A DNA stretch of 64,000 nucleotides from Pigmentiphaga aceris. GTDB lineage: Bacteria > Pseudomonadota > Gammaproteobacteria > Burkholderiales > Burkholderiaceae_B. The notes below the pieces were generated by a model, which searched no databases, was not told the DNA's origin, and saw only the letters and a program-made list of their open reading frames with translations. Below are positions 35,723-44,235 of the stretch, in pieces. Location of the stretch: the NCBI RefSeq assembly GCF_008119665.1, contig NZ_CP043046.1, forward strand, positions 5,146,001 through 5,210,000, given 5' to 3'. How positions within the stretch are numbered: the stretch's first letter is position 1; every line of letters begins with the position of its first letter. The position numbers were made by a program, and so were the translations under genes.

Positions 35723-37125
35723 GTGCGCGACACGAATTCCGTGTCCTGTCGGGCGTCCATGCAGACGCCCGCTGTGCCATCGAGGCTGACGCCCGGGTGG
35801 GCAGCGATGCCGCAGGCGACATCGTCCTGAGCGATGCAGGTGTGCCGCGCAGTGCGCATCTGCGCGTAAGCGGCGAGAAGTGGAGCCTGGCCGCCAACGA
35901 TGCCGACGCCGCACCTGATCTGTCGCTGAGCCAGCCTGTGCAGCTGGGCGATGTATGGGTAACGGTGTCGCGCCCCGACGATCCGTGGCCAGTCGTGCCG
36001 GTTGCGGTATCCGCCACGGCATCGGCTGCCGTGGCTGCCGGCATCATGGGCACTGAACAGGCCAACGAAACCTCAGCCCCCCAGACCGAAGCCCCCTCGC
36101 CTGCTACCCCGCAAGACCTGGCCGGCAAACCCGTGGACCCGGCCATTCTTGCCGCCACCGGCACGGCAACCGAGGCCGCCACGCCACCGCCGCGTCGCCG
36201 TGGTCGCTTGCTGGTGCCGCTGGCCTTGTTGCTGATGGTACTGGCGATTGCTGTCGCCCTGGGGGTAGCCTTGCTGCCCAACCAGCCCCAGGCAAAGGTT
36301 GCCACCGTCGACCCGCGGGCAGCCGCGCTTGAACAATCCGTCGCCGCGATCGAAAAAGCACTGGATAGTCTGGGCATGCGTCCGGCGCTTCAGGTCAGTC
36401 GCGGGGCAGGTGGCGTGGTGACCGTCACAGGCTGGGTACGCGATCGCGCCGAGCAAGACCGGGTCGCCGGTGCGCTGGCCCGCATCTGGCCCATGCCTGC
36501 CATGCGCGTGAACAACCGCGAGGAAGTCGCCGACAGCGCCCAGGCATTGCTGCGCCCGTACAGCTATAGATATGCAGCCAGCATGGGGGCCGACGGCAGC
36601 CTGGCCGTCAGTGGCGTGGCCAGCGATGCCGCGCAACGCGAACGCGCCTTGACCATGCTGCGCAGCCAGTTGCCCGGCATCAACGTCGACGGCATGCGCA
36701 TCGTGCTGGCGCAGCAAGTCAGCGATACCTTGTATGCCCAGCTGGAAAACGCCGGGCTGACTCAGGTCAGACTGATGTGGCAGACCGACCGTCTGGAAGC
36801 CAGCACGGAAGGCCTGACGCCCGTGCAACTGGCGCGCCTGCGCGAGATGATCGAACGCTTCAACCCGCGTTTCATGAACATCGTCGCCTTGCCCGCCCTG
36901 CCGCCACAAGCCGCTGCCGTGGTCGCCGCCGCGGCTGCGCCGCCAGTGGCAACGACAGTACCGTTCCGCATCCAGAGCGTGGTCGGCGGCCCGCAGCCCT
37001 TCCTGGTGCTGGGCGATGGCAGCAAGCTGGTGCCTGGCGGCACGTATAAACGTTATCGACTGGCCAGCATCGAGGCCGGACGGATTGTGTTCGACCAGCC
37101 ACACGCCGCCGTGGTGGCACGATGA
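35719..37125 (+). CDS. sctD: T3SS inner-membrane ring protein SctD (BscD)
   Basis: A 468-residue bitopic protein. An N-terminal FHA-like domain (about residues 5-90) faces the cytoplasm and a linker rich in P, A and T follows. The transmembrane helix (about residues 160-182, LLVPLALLLMVLAIAVALGV) leads to a periplasmic part with repeated ring-building (BON-like) modules. It binds SctJ and the secretin. The ATG overlaps the sctV stop. Confidence 0.93.
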   Translation: MSARHEFRVLSGVHADARCAIEADARVGSDAAGDIVLSDAGVPRSAHLRVSGEKWSLAANDADAAPDLSLSQPVQLGDVWVTVSRPDDPWPVVPVAVSATASAAVAAGIMGTEQANETSAPQTEAPSPATPQDLAGKPVDPAILAATGTATEAATPPPRRRGRLLVPLALLLMVLAIAVALGVALLPNQPQAKVATVDPRAAALEQSVAAIEKALDSLGMRPALQVSRGAGGVVTVTGWVRDRAEQDRVAGALARIWPMPAMRVNNREEVADSAQALLRPYSYRYAASMGADGSLAVSGVASDAAQRERALTMLRSQLPGINVDGMRIVLAQQVSDTLYAQLENAGLTQVRLMWQTDRLEASTEGLTPVQLARLREMIERFNPRFMNIVALPALPPQAAAVVAAAAAPPVATTVPFRIQSVVGGPQPFLVLGDGSKLVPGGTYKRYRLASIEAGRIVFDQPHAAVVAR

Positions 37126-37186
37126 CACCTGACCAATGGTCGGGTTCGGATTGTCGAACCAATTGCCCCTGCCTATAGTCCACATC

Positions 37187-37450
37187 ATGTCAGCACCGCT
37201 TTCTTTGACCGATCTGGAACAACAGCTTGCCGGACCCGACGGCCCGGCGTTGCGCCAAGACCTGCTGGCACGTCTTGCACAGTTGGAAACCAACCTGCGC
37301 CAGGCGATTGCACGCGGCCTGTCCCGGGAAAAATTTTTAGATGCGCAGGCTGCAGCCGATGCGGCCCGGGCTGCGTATGAAGTACTGAGCGCGCGCGTCG
37401 TGGTCGACGCGCCTGCTGCCCGCCCACCTGCTTCCCTTTTTTCACGCTAG
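37187..37450 (+). CDS. YscE-like needle co-chaperone
   Basis: An 87-residue mainly helical protein (LTDLEQQLAGPDGPALRQDL; LLARLAQLETNLRQAIARGL) just upstream of the needle gene. The size, helical hairpin and the loop containing GLSREKF match the YscE/EscE/SsaE family, which with a TPR partner keeps SctF monomeric. The partner may be the product of 25094-25528. The ATG at 37187 is taken from length and layout. Confidence 0.75.
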   Translation: MSAPLSLTDLEQQLAGPDGPALRQDLLARLAQLETNLRQAIARGLSREKFLDAQAAADAARAAYEVLSARVVVDAPAARPPASLFSR

Positions 37451-37460
37451 GAGCCGACTC

Positions 37461-37727
37461 ATGGCATTGAACGGACTTACCGGCTCCGCCGGACTCAACT
37501 TCAACAACGTCAACAACACCGTCTACGAAGGTATCCGCACGCAGGAAACCAAGCTGCAAAGCACCATCGCCACCCTGGGTGCCGCTGCTGACGGCAACAT
37601 CTCGCAAGCCGACATGCTGATGATGCAGCAGCAGGTTCAGCAGTGGTCGATGATGATCGAAATCCAGAGCACGATCACCAAGCAGATCGGTGACTCGCTG
37701 AAGGGTGTGATTCAGAAGGCAAGCTGA
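37461..37727 (+). CDS. sctF: T3SS needle protein SctF (BscF)
   Basis: An 88-residue needle subunit. It has the flexible N-terminus, a helix-loop-helix (TQETKLQSTIATLGAAADGN) and the C-terminal helix (MMIEIQSTITKQIGDSLKGV) that lines the needle channel. The strong ribosome site (AGGAG) is fitting for a highly produced protein. It is the last gene of the plus-strand unit and is followed by an intrinsic terminator. Confidence 0.95.
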   Translation: MALNGLTGSAGLNFNNVNNTVYEGIRTQETKLQSTIATLGAAADGNISQADMLMMQQQVQQWSMMIEIQSTITKQIGDSLKGVIQKAS

Positions 37728-37765
37728 TTGCCGTGTCGGGCTTGGCCCGACGCAAGCAAGAAGAC

Positions 37766-37803
37766 AAAACGCCCCGACCGGTCGATACCGGTCGGGGCGT
37801 TTT
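37766..37803. terminator. Bidirectional terminator between sctF and the effector gene
   Basis: A 13-bp perfect stem (cgccccgaccggt / accggtcggggcg) has a 4-nt loop, AAAA on one side and TTTT on the other. It ends the needle operon and the oppositely oriented effector operon. Confidence 0.93.
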
Positions 37804-37823
37804 GCCGTCTGACGCGCAAGCCG

Positions 37824-40727
37824 TCAGGGGGTCGGCGTCAGCGTATATCGCAAGTGCAGCGGATCACGCATTTCGAAGACCCTGCCGTCGTCCGAGATGT
37901 TGATCGAGAACTGCGCTTCGACACGAGACTTGCCCGGATCAAGCATCACGCCGGAACGCTCGCCGTCGGCACCCAAGGTGAAGCCTGACGACAGGTTGTT
38001 GTAGGCCACGGTGACCGTTGCCATCAGACGGCCCTCGGGCAGGCGTTCGATGTCGAAGTTCATCGTGCCCTGGCCACCCGGTTCGAACGTCTCACCGGAA
38101 GGCAGGCGGATCGGCGAGTCGGTCTCCATCCCGACCAGGCCCATCAACAAGCCGGCGGACAGTTGCTGGTGCATGTACTCGGTCAGCGGCGTCAGTGCCT
38201 CACCTGCGACCTGCTGCAAGGCGTGCAGACTTTCTCCCATCGCAGCCGGCCGGTCTTGCGCGGGAATACCTGGGCGCAAGGAGCTGGCCTGGACCAATTG
38301 CCCGTCTGGCCCGCGACCGGAGACGGTGAACGAGACGCCGTGTCGCTGGAATGCATCGAGTTCAAAACTGCGACTGACCGAGAAGTCGGTGGGCACCCCG
38401 TTCACGGGTACCGTCAAGATGACGGGCAGCTTGCTTGTCGGCGTTTCAGTCAGCAGACTGTCCAATGCTGCTCGCTGAGTCACCGACAGAGTGGCGTCAG
38501 CCGTCTCCACCCCTGCATCCAGGCGCAGGCCGAACTCGCCAGCCACCGCCGATTGCATCTCGGGCGACAAGGCAACGTCGCGTATTCCGAACTCGTAAGG
38601 CACCCGGTCGGCCTGGGGCGATGCGGCCTCGATATCCTGGCGCAAGGCTTGCATCAGGAACGATCCAGTACCAAGCACGCCCAAGGTCTGACGGATCGCG
38701 TCGCTGTCCGGATCACCCTCTTCGCGGACTAGGCTGGCGGCGGCGTTGCGCATCATGGGCAGCGCTTCGCTCAGCGGACCGATGTGCTCGTCGTAGCGTT
38801 CGAGGATCGTGGCGAGTTGCGCAGCGGCTCCTTCGCCGGCTTCGGCCCTGAATGCGGTCAGCGCATTCCCGACGACCGACGCAGCCACCCGCCCGATGTC
38901 GTCTGCGCCAATTTCCTCACCCAAGGTAGTCAGGGTGGTCAGCGTGGCAGCGGTTTCGCTGGACAGCTGGCGGACCTGTCTGACCACATCGGCGGCGGAC
39001 GTCCGGGGATCAGCCAGGGTATGCAGCAACTGCGTGGCAGCCTGCTCGGCGCGGGTGGTGCTGTCGAGCGTGCGCGCGGCGAGCTGTGCCGTAACGCCGG
39101 GACGGTCGAAACCAAGTCCGTAAGCGCCAAGCTCGCCCCTGGCTTGTCGAAGGTTGCCGAACTCGTGTTTGGTCAGACCAGCCAGGCTGGCTTCCGACAG
39201 CGGCCCGGTGGAGTTACTGTCGGCACGCAGCGGCGCGAGCGCGCGACTGACGATGTCGCGTAGCGCTGCTTGGGTCGTATCGGCGATGGGGTGTCCCATC
39301 GCAGTGCCGAATAGCCGCAGTTGATCCACAGCGCCGGCAAGCTCTTGCAGTTTGAGGGTGATTGCGCCGCGATCGCCCTTCGTCACTGCCGTCTCAAGTT
39401 CACCGTGTACCTGGTCGACCTGTGCGGTCAGGGTGCCGATCCGATTCTCGTGGGCCATCTCGACAGCGGCTCGCAAGGCGGTCTGACGCGGTTCGGGCAA
39501 GCCGGCGATGCCGGCCTGGGCACGTGCCAGGGATTGCGCATCGGCACCACCGAGCAGCCGGTCAAGCAGTGCATCGGGCAGGTCGGTCAGGGCACGTGCG
39601 GTCAAGGCCGTCACGACGTCACGACCGGAAAACGCGGCCAGCTCCGATGCACCCAGCGCGCCAGCCTTGTCGCCCAAGGCATATCCCAGTTGCACGATGG
39701 CGTCCGGGCGCACATCGGCGCTGCGATCCATCAACTTGACCTGCAAGGGAGTCGATGCGGCAATGACCGCGTGATCCAGTCGCTTGGTGATCTCTTGGGC
39801 CACGGCAGCCTGCAATCCGTCCAGCGCTTCCTGGCGTGCCCCGGCATGGACTGCATCGGGCCCACGGGCATCGGATGCGGCAAGCAGCGCGTCGTAAGGC
39901 GTCTGACCACCAGCGCCAGGCGTCTTGTGCGACAAGCCTTTCGACAGCGTACTGAGATCGGCGTCGCTCATGCGCTCCATGCTCGGCGCAAAGACATGGT
40001 GCAGGGTCTGCCCGTCTCGTTTCAACAGACCGGCGCTGGCGCTCAATTGTTCGAGCGCCGCATCCATGGCCTGCACATCGATTGCTCCGCCAGCCTTTGC
40101 CGCCGCGGTGAAGAGTGCACCGATGGCAGCGACGGGCCGCGCAGTGGCTTGGATGGCGGTCTGTTTTTCCACGGCCGTTGCAATTTGATCCATGACGGCA
40201 GCGGCAGCTGGACGCTGAGCCGGATCGAGCTTGTCGAGCACAAGCTGGCGCGAGTGCTCATTTGCCAAGGGACCGGCGCGCAAGGCATCCAGGTCGACAG
40301 GCTTGAGTTGATCCAGGTGCCGGGTCAGTGCAGGCGCGATCACGGTGCTGGTCGTCGATCTGCCGGCTTGGGCCAGCGGCGCGGCATGCTGCAGCAGACC
40401 GGCCAGCGCGCTGGCCGCCTTGCCATGGGCGCCAGCGTCCCCCTGCACACCAGTGAATGCGCCCAGCAGCGCACCGGTGTCGGCGCTCAGTTTGCGAGCG
40501 TTGCTCACCACCTGCTGGGCGGCGCGTTGCTGCGGCGAAGCCTTGATGTAGGTAATGATGGCGTCGATCTTGGCACCGATGCGCTGGAGCAGGTTTGGCG
40601 ACGGTGCGCGCGGCGTTGCCCCCGGTTTGCCGACAAAGGCGAGGTTGCCGATGCGACCCAGCGGGGCATCCTGGAAATTCGTGCTGACGGCCTGTTTGAC
40701 CTGGCCGGCACCAATACTGATGGTCAT
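37824..40727 (-). CDS. Large putative type III effector (967 residues)
   Basis: I do not recognise this protein. It starts at the ATG at 40727, preceded by GGAG and AGG purine runs, and lies 94 bp downstream of a CesT-type chaperone gene. The pair is headed by a GGAACT-N14-GTTAC box. The first 50 residues are polar and flexible, like a secretion signal. Residues about 50-750 look almost all helical, with loosely recurring DL-x-x-L segments (KPVDLDALRAGPLA; DADLSTLSKGL; SEASLAGLTKHEF). The last 180 residues look beta-rich (FTVSGRGPDGQL to the end). By reading, it has no Cys and no Trp, which rules out a cysteine protease or Cys-dependent enzyme. Bordetella BteA is the known effector of this system; I see no clear match. 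A large secreted regulator is the alternative. Confidence 0.75.
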   Translation of the reverse strand: MTISIGAGQVKQAVSTNFQDAPLGRIGNLAFVGKPGATPRAPSPNLLQRIGAKIDAIITYIKASPQQRAAQQVVSNARKLSADTGALLGAFTGVQGDAGAHGKAASALAGLLQHAAPLAQAGRSTTSTVIAPALTRHLDQLKPVDLDALRAGPLANEHSRQLVLDKLDPAQRPAAAAVMDQIATAVEKQTAIQATARPVAAIGALFTAAAKAGGAIDVQAMDAALEQLSASAGLLKRDGQTLHHVFAPSMERMSDADLSTLSKGLSHKTPGAGGQTPYDALLAASDARGPDAVHAGARQEALDGLQAAVAQEITKRLDHAVIAASTPLQVKLMDRSADVRPDAIVQLGYALGDKAGALGASELAAFSGRDVVTALTARALTDLPDALLDRLLGGADAQSLARAQAGIAGLPEPRQTALRAAVEMAHENRIGTLTAQVDQVHGELETAVTKGDRGAITLKLQELAGAVDQLRLFGTAMGHPIADTTQAALRDIVSRALAPLRADSNSTGPLSEASLAGLTKHEFGNLRQARGELGAYGLGFDRPGVTAQLAARTLDSTTRAEQAATQLLHTLADPRTSAADVVRQVRQLSSETAATLTTLTTLGEEIGADDIGRVAASVVGNALTAFRAEAGEGAAAQLATILERYDEHIGPLSEALPMMRNAAASLVREEGDPDSDAIRQTLGVLGTGSFLMQALRQDIEAASPQADRVPYEFGIRDVALSPEMQSAVAGEFGLRLDAGVETADATLSVTQRAALDSLLTETPTSKLPVILTVPVNGVPTDFSVSRSFELDAFQRHGVSFTVSGRGPDGQLVQASSLRPGIPAQDRPAAMGESLHALQQVAGEALTPLTEYMHQQLSAGLLMGLVGMETDSPIRLPSGETFEPGGQGTMNFDIERLPEGRLMATVTVAYNNLSSGFTLGADGERSGVMLDPGKSRVEAQFSINISDDGRVFEMRDPLHLRYTLTPTP

Positions 40728-40821
40728 CCTGCTCTCCAAGAGCGTGAAGCGTGCGTAATGTGCTGGAGCGATGGTGCTGCGGCAATGCAGCTGGCGCGAC
40801 GAGCGCCCGTGCCGCAGCCGA

Positions 40822-41286
40822 TCAGGCGCGGAAGTCGAAACTCGCCATCGTGCTGATGTAGGGGGCATTTGCCGCGGCAGGCACCGCACGGGTCGGTGCG
40901 GCCAGGCGCTCACGCCAGGCGTTTGCGGTTTCAACCACGGATTGCACCGCGTCGCGCAGGGTGCCGACTTCTGCACTGACCAAAGGCAGGCGCAGGGTCA
41001 ACAACACTTCGCCGCTGACGTCATCGATGCCCAGCGAGGCACCGCCCGTGTCATGGCCGAAGACGTTGGCAACCAGCAATTCACGGTAGAACGCCGGACG
41101 CGCATCGTAATCAGCCGGTTCCTGACCCACGATCACATACAAGTGCAGCACGTCTTGCGACGCGTCGTGTTCCAGGTTGACCGTCAGGTCGTTGTCGAAG
41201 GCGAGCGCCAGCGTGCCGCCCTGGTTCAAGGCAAGCGGGGTGCCGGCTTGTTCGCCGAACAAGGCAATAAGGCTGGAAATATCCAT
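40822..41286 (-). CDS. CesT-type effector chaperone
   Basis: A 154-residue acidic protein with the class I chaperone fold pattern: N-terminal helix (SSLIALFGEQAGTPLAL), beta strands (TLALAFDNDLTVNLEH; VLHLYVIVGQEP) and a long C-terminal helix. The adjacent downstream gene encodes the 967-residue candidate, its likely client. The ATG at 41286 is chosen by fold; ATGs at 41301 and 41322 are possible. Confidence 0.82.
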   Translation of the reverse strand: MDISSLIALFGEQAGTPLALNQGGTLALAFDNDLTVNLEHDASQDVLHLYVIVGQEPADYDARPAFYRELLVANVFGHDTGGASLGIDDVSGEVLLTLRLPLVSAEVGTLRDAVQSVVETANAWRERLAAPTRAVPAAANAPYISTMASFDFRA

Positions 41287-41356
41287 TACGGGGGGCTCCA
41301 TGTCAGGGCAGGTCGGCGTCAATGCCGGCGGCCGGACATCCAGGCCACGCAGGTTG

Positions 41357-41381
41357 GTAACGGCCGCAAGCCGTCAGTTCC
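41357..41381 (-). promoter_or_regulatory. Predicted ECF promoter of the chaperone-effector operon
   Basis: Minus-strand GGAACT (41376-41381), 14 bp, GTTAC (41357-41361), 71 bp before the chaperone start. It is strong evidence that the pair belongs to the T3SS regulon. Confidence 0.75.
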
Positions 41382-41530
41382 TGGGGCGGAGGAAATATTT
41401 CGTTTGTGGGGACGATCAAGCGGGGGAAAGCCCGGGCAGTGCTGAGTCTGGCGGGCACCGGTCAAGTACAGACCGGTTTGGCAGGATGTAACCAGGCAGT
41501 CAGACAGCCCGGCCAGCTACTCCCGCTTTA

Positions 41531-41965
41531 CTAAACCGGCTGCATGAAAAACGCAGGCGGCCCGGGCGGCCGGCCGCGTGTCTCGGCACGGTTGAGCCGT
41601 TCGTCCCAGATATCGATCTGCGACAACAGCGATTCCAGCGCGGAAATCAGGTTGGACGGGCCGGCATGCTCGAAGGGCACAGCCAGTTGCACGTGCGCAC
41701 GGCCATCGGGAGCGGTGCACAGCACCACGCCACCACCTGCCTGCATGAAGTTCGATTGCGCCATCAGTTCCGCGTGGCGTCCTTCGATGGCGGTGGGGCC
41801 GACTGCGCAAGACATGAGCAACTGCCGGCGGCTGCCGACCACGATCAGCTGCACGCGATGGCGACCGTCGATGGCCAGCTCGCAGACGTTGTTGTGCGCC
41901 GCCAGGCTCGGCATCCCCAGCGCTTGCCCCAGGTCGGCGATGATGCGCATCGCTGCCTCAGACAT
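41531..41965 (-). CDS. Second CesT-type secretion chaperone (no adjacent client)
   Basis: A 144-residue CesT-like protein. It has the N-terminal helix (MRIIADLGQALGMPSL), beta core (NNVCELAIDGRHRVQLIVVG) and a C-terminal helix (LISALESLLSQIDIWDERLN). The ATG at 41965 is the first in a frame that continues open upstream only as antisense to glnS. No GGAAC box with correct spacing precedes it, unlike the other T3SS units. It could serve the 967-residue protein too, or an effector encoded elsewhere. Confidence 0.72.
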   Translation of the reverse strand: MSEAAMRIIADLGQALGMPSLAAHNNVCELAIDGRHRVQLIVVGSRRQLLMSCAVGPTAIEGRHAELMAQSNFMQAGGGVVLCTAPDGRAHVQLAVPFEHAGPSNLISALESLLSQIDIWDERLNRAETRGRPPGPPAFFMQPV

Positions 41966-42307
41966 TGTCCACCGCCCATCCTGACATCGAATTTTCCTTT
42001 GCGAACACCCCGGGGCGGGGCTGCCAATCACCGTACCTGATATCAGGCTTGATTCTGCGGAACTCATGCTGCGCAAAAGATATCTCCGGAACCGGAAAAC
42101 CTTTGCGCAAACGACCCTGCATCGCCAGTTTAAGCCCCTTCGTGCGCCAAGCGGTCTAGACAAGCCGCCGCAGTATCCACACCTTCGACCGCTCAGGCAA
42201 GCACTATTGTAGAAAGGCCATATTGCTGGCCGCTTACGGCATTGCGAGAGCGTATTGTCCAGACGTGGCAAAATCTCCGATTGGACATGCTGTCCACTCG
42301 AGTAACG
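41966..42307. other. Intergenic region between the second chaperone and glnS
   Basis: This 342-bp divergent region holds no convincing gene. It includes a GGAACC at 42088-42093 that lacks a matching -10, and several TGTCC/GGACA half sites at 42257-42295 just before glnS. The glnS promoter must lie here, but I cannot define it with confidence. This is the right boundary of the T3SS island. Confidence 0.5.
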
Positions 42308-44122
42308 ATGACTGACGCTGCCAACCTCCCCAAGACGCCTGCTGCTCCCGCTGCCCACCCGGGCAAGGACCGCGCACCTGCTGCGCCCGCTGCCAATTTC
42401 CTGCGCAACCAGATCGATGCCGACCTGAGCGCCGACCGCTTTGCCGGCAAACGCTGGGCCGGTGAGCCCGCCACTGCCGACGTGCTGGCCGCCGCCCCCC
42501 AGGACCCGGCCCGCATCCGCACGCGCTTCCCGCCCGAACCCAATGGGTATCTGCACATTGGTCACGCCAAGTCGATCTGCCTGAACTTCGGGCTGGCGCG
42601 CGACTATGACGGCGTGTGCCACATGCGATTTGACGACACCAACCCGGAAAAGGAAGACCAGACCTACGTCAACGCCATTCTCGATGTGGTGAAGTGGCTG
42701 GGCTTTGACTGGGCGGGCAAGGGTGGCGATCACTTGTATCACGCAAGCGATTATTTCGACGTGATGTACGACGCTGCCGTGCGCCTGGTGAAGTCGGGTG
42801 ACGCGTATGTCGACCAACAAAGCCCCGACGAGATGCGCGCCCTGCGCGGCACGCTGACCGAACCCGGCAAGGACTCGCCGTGGCGTAACCGCCCGGTGGA
42901 AGAATCGCTGACGCTGCTGCAGGAAATGCGCGACGGCAAGCATCCGGACGGCAGCATGGCCTTGCGTGCGCGCATCGACATGGCGTCGCCGAACATCAAC
43001 CTGCGCGATCCGGTGCTTTATCGCATCCGCCACGCCGAGCACCATCGCACGGGCAGCAAATGGTGCATCTACCCGATGTACACCTTCGCGCACCCGATCG
43101 AAGACGCGCTGGAAGGCATCACGCACAGCATCTGCACGCTGGAATTCGAAGACCAGCGTCCGTTCTACGACTGGTTGCTGGCGAAGCTTCGCGACAATGG
43201 CCTGTTCCAAGACCCCCTGCCGCACCAATACGAATTCGCCCGCCTGAACCTGAGCTACGTCATCACCAGCAAGCGCAAGCTTGCCCAGTTGGTGAACGAA
43301 GGCCATGTCAGCGGCTGGGACGATCCGCGCATGCCTACCCTGGTGGGCCTGCGTCGTCGTGGGTATTCGCCGGAAGCGCTGCGTCTGTTCTGCGATCGCC
43401 TGGGTGCGTCGAAGTCGGATTCGTGGATCGACTACAGCACACTGGAACAAGCGCTGCGTGAAGATCTGGACCCGAAGGTGCCGCGCACGGTGGCCGTGCT
43501 GCGTCCGCTGAAGCTGGTCATCACCAACTACCCGGCAGGCCAGCAGGAAGTCTGCTCGGCACCGGTGCACCCGCATCACCCGGAACAAGGCCGCCGCGAA
43601 TTCCCGTTCGCACGCGATCTGTGGATTGAGCAGGACGACTTCATGGAAGTGCCGGTGAAGGGCTTCTTCCGCCTGACCCCGGGCGGCATGGTGCGCCTGA
43701 AGTACGGTTATGTGGTCAAGTGCACGGGCTTCACGAAGAACGATGCCGGCGAGATCACCGAGGTGCAGGCCGAATACCTGCCCGACACCAAGAGCGGCAC
43801 GCCGGGTGCCGACAGCGTGAAGGTCAAGGGCAACATCACGTGGATTGCGGCAGACGCTGCCGTGGCCGCCGAGTTCCGCCTGTACGACCGGCTGTTCTCG
43901 GACCCGCAACCCGATGCGGGCGGCAAGGACTTCCTGACCGCGCTGAACCCGAACTCGGTGGAAATCGTGCAGGGTTATCTGGAACCGGGCACGGTCACTG
44001 CCGCCGGCAACCAGTGGCAGGTGGAACGCCTGGGTTACTTCGTCGCCGACATCGTGGATTCCACGGTCGACCATCCGGTGATCAACCGGGTAACGACGTT
44101 GAAGGATTCCTGGGCGAAGTAA
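42308..44122 (+). CDS. glnS: Glutaminyl-tRNA synthetase
   Basis: A class I aminoacyl-tRNA synthetase of 604 residues. The HIGH motif is in PNGYLHIGHAKSICLN (about residues 79-94) and the KMSKS-like loop is in VITSKRKL (about residue 315). The N-terminus has an Ala/Pro-rich extension of about 45 residues. The ATG at 42308 begins it; further in-frame codons upstream to 42242 are not protein-like. It is a core gene at the right edge of the T3SS island. Confidence 0.97.
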   Translation: MTDAANLPKTPAAPAAHPGKDRAPAAPAANFLRNQIDADLSADRFAGKRWAGEPATADVLAAAPQDPARIRTRFPPEPNGYLHIGHAKSICLNFGLARDYDGVCHMRFDDTNPEKEDQTYVNAILDVVKWLGFDWAGKGGDHLYHASDYFDVMYDAAVRLVKSGDAYVDQQSPDEMRALRGTLTEPGKDSPWRNRPVEESLTLLQEMRDGKHPDGSMALRARIDMASPNINLRDPVLYRIRHAEHHRTGSKWCIYPMYTFAHPIEDALEGITHSICTLEFEDQRPFYDWLLAKLRDNGLFQDPLPHQYEFARLNLSYVITSKRKLAQLVNEGHVSGWDDPRMPTLVGLRRRGYSPEALRLFCDRLGASKSDSWIDYSTLEQALREDLDPKVPRTVAVLRPLKLVITNYPAGQQEVCSAPVHPHHPEQGRREFPFARDLWIEQDDFMEVPVKGFFRLTPGGMVRLKYGYVVKCTGFTKNDAGEITEVQAEYLPDTKSGTPGADSVKVKGNITWIAADAAVAAEFRLYDRLFSDPQPDAGGKDFLTALNPNSVEIVQGYLEPGTVTAAGNQWQVERLGYFVADIVDSTVDHPVINRVTTLKDSWAK

Positions 44123-44177
44123 ATCGGGGGGGGTGTCAAATCCCCCTTCCGTTTGCAGGTTCCCTTTGCAGGAATTG

Positions 44178-44225
44178 AAAACACCCCGGCAGTCGGACGT
44201 TTGTCCTGACTGCCGGGGTGTTTTT
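44178..44225. terminator. Bidirectional terminator between glnS and the TonB receptor
   Basis: A perfect 13-14 bp stem (aacaccccggcagtc / gactgccggggtgtt) has AAAA before and TTTTT after. It separates the two convergent genes. Confidence 0.93.
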
Positions 44226-44235
44226 CATCAGACAC

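Noticed and set aside
37155..37182. CGAACC before the YscE-like gene as a sigma box
   Set aside because: The first base is wrong and the GTCCAC-like block is 17 bp away rather than 14. The gene is also inside an operon that already has a box.
42088..42107. GGAACC upstream of glnS as a seventh sigma box
   Set aside because: At the fixed 14-bp distance there is CAAAC instead of G(T/A)(C/T)AC, and the orientation would serve glnS, a housekeeping gene.
41966..44074. A long minus-strand open frame running through glnS into the second chaperone frame
   Set aside because: It is antisense to glnS. Only the last 144 codons (41531-41965) look like a real protein, beginning at their own ATG.
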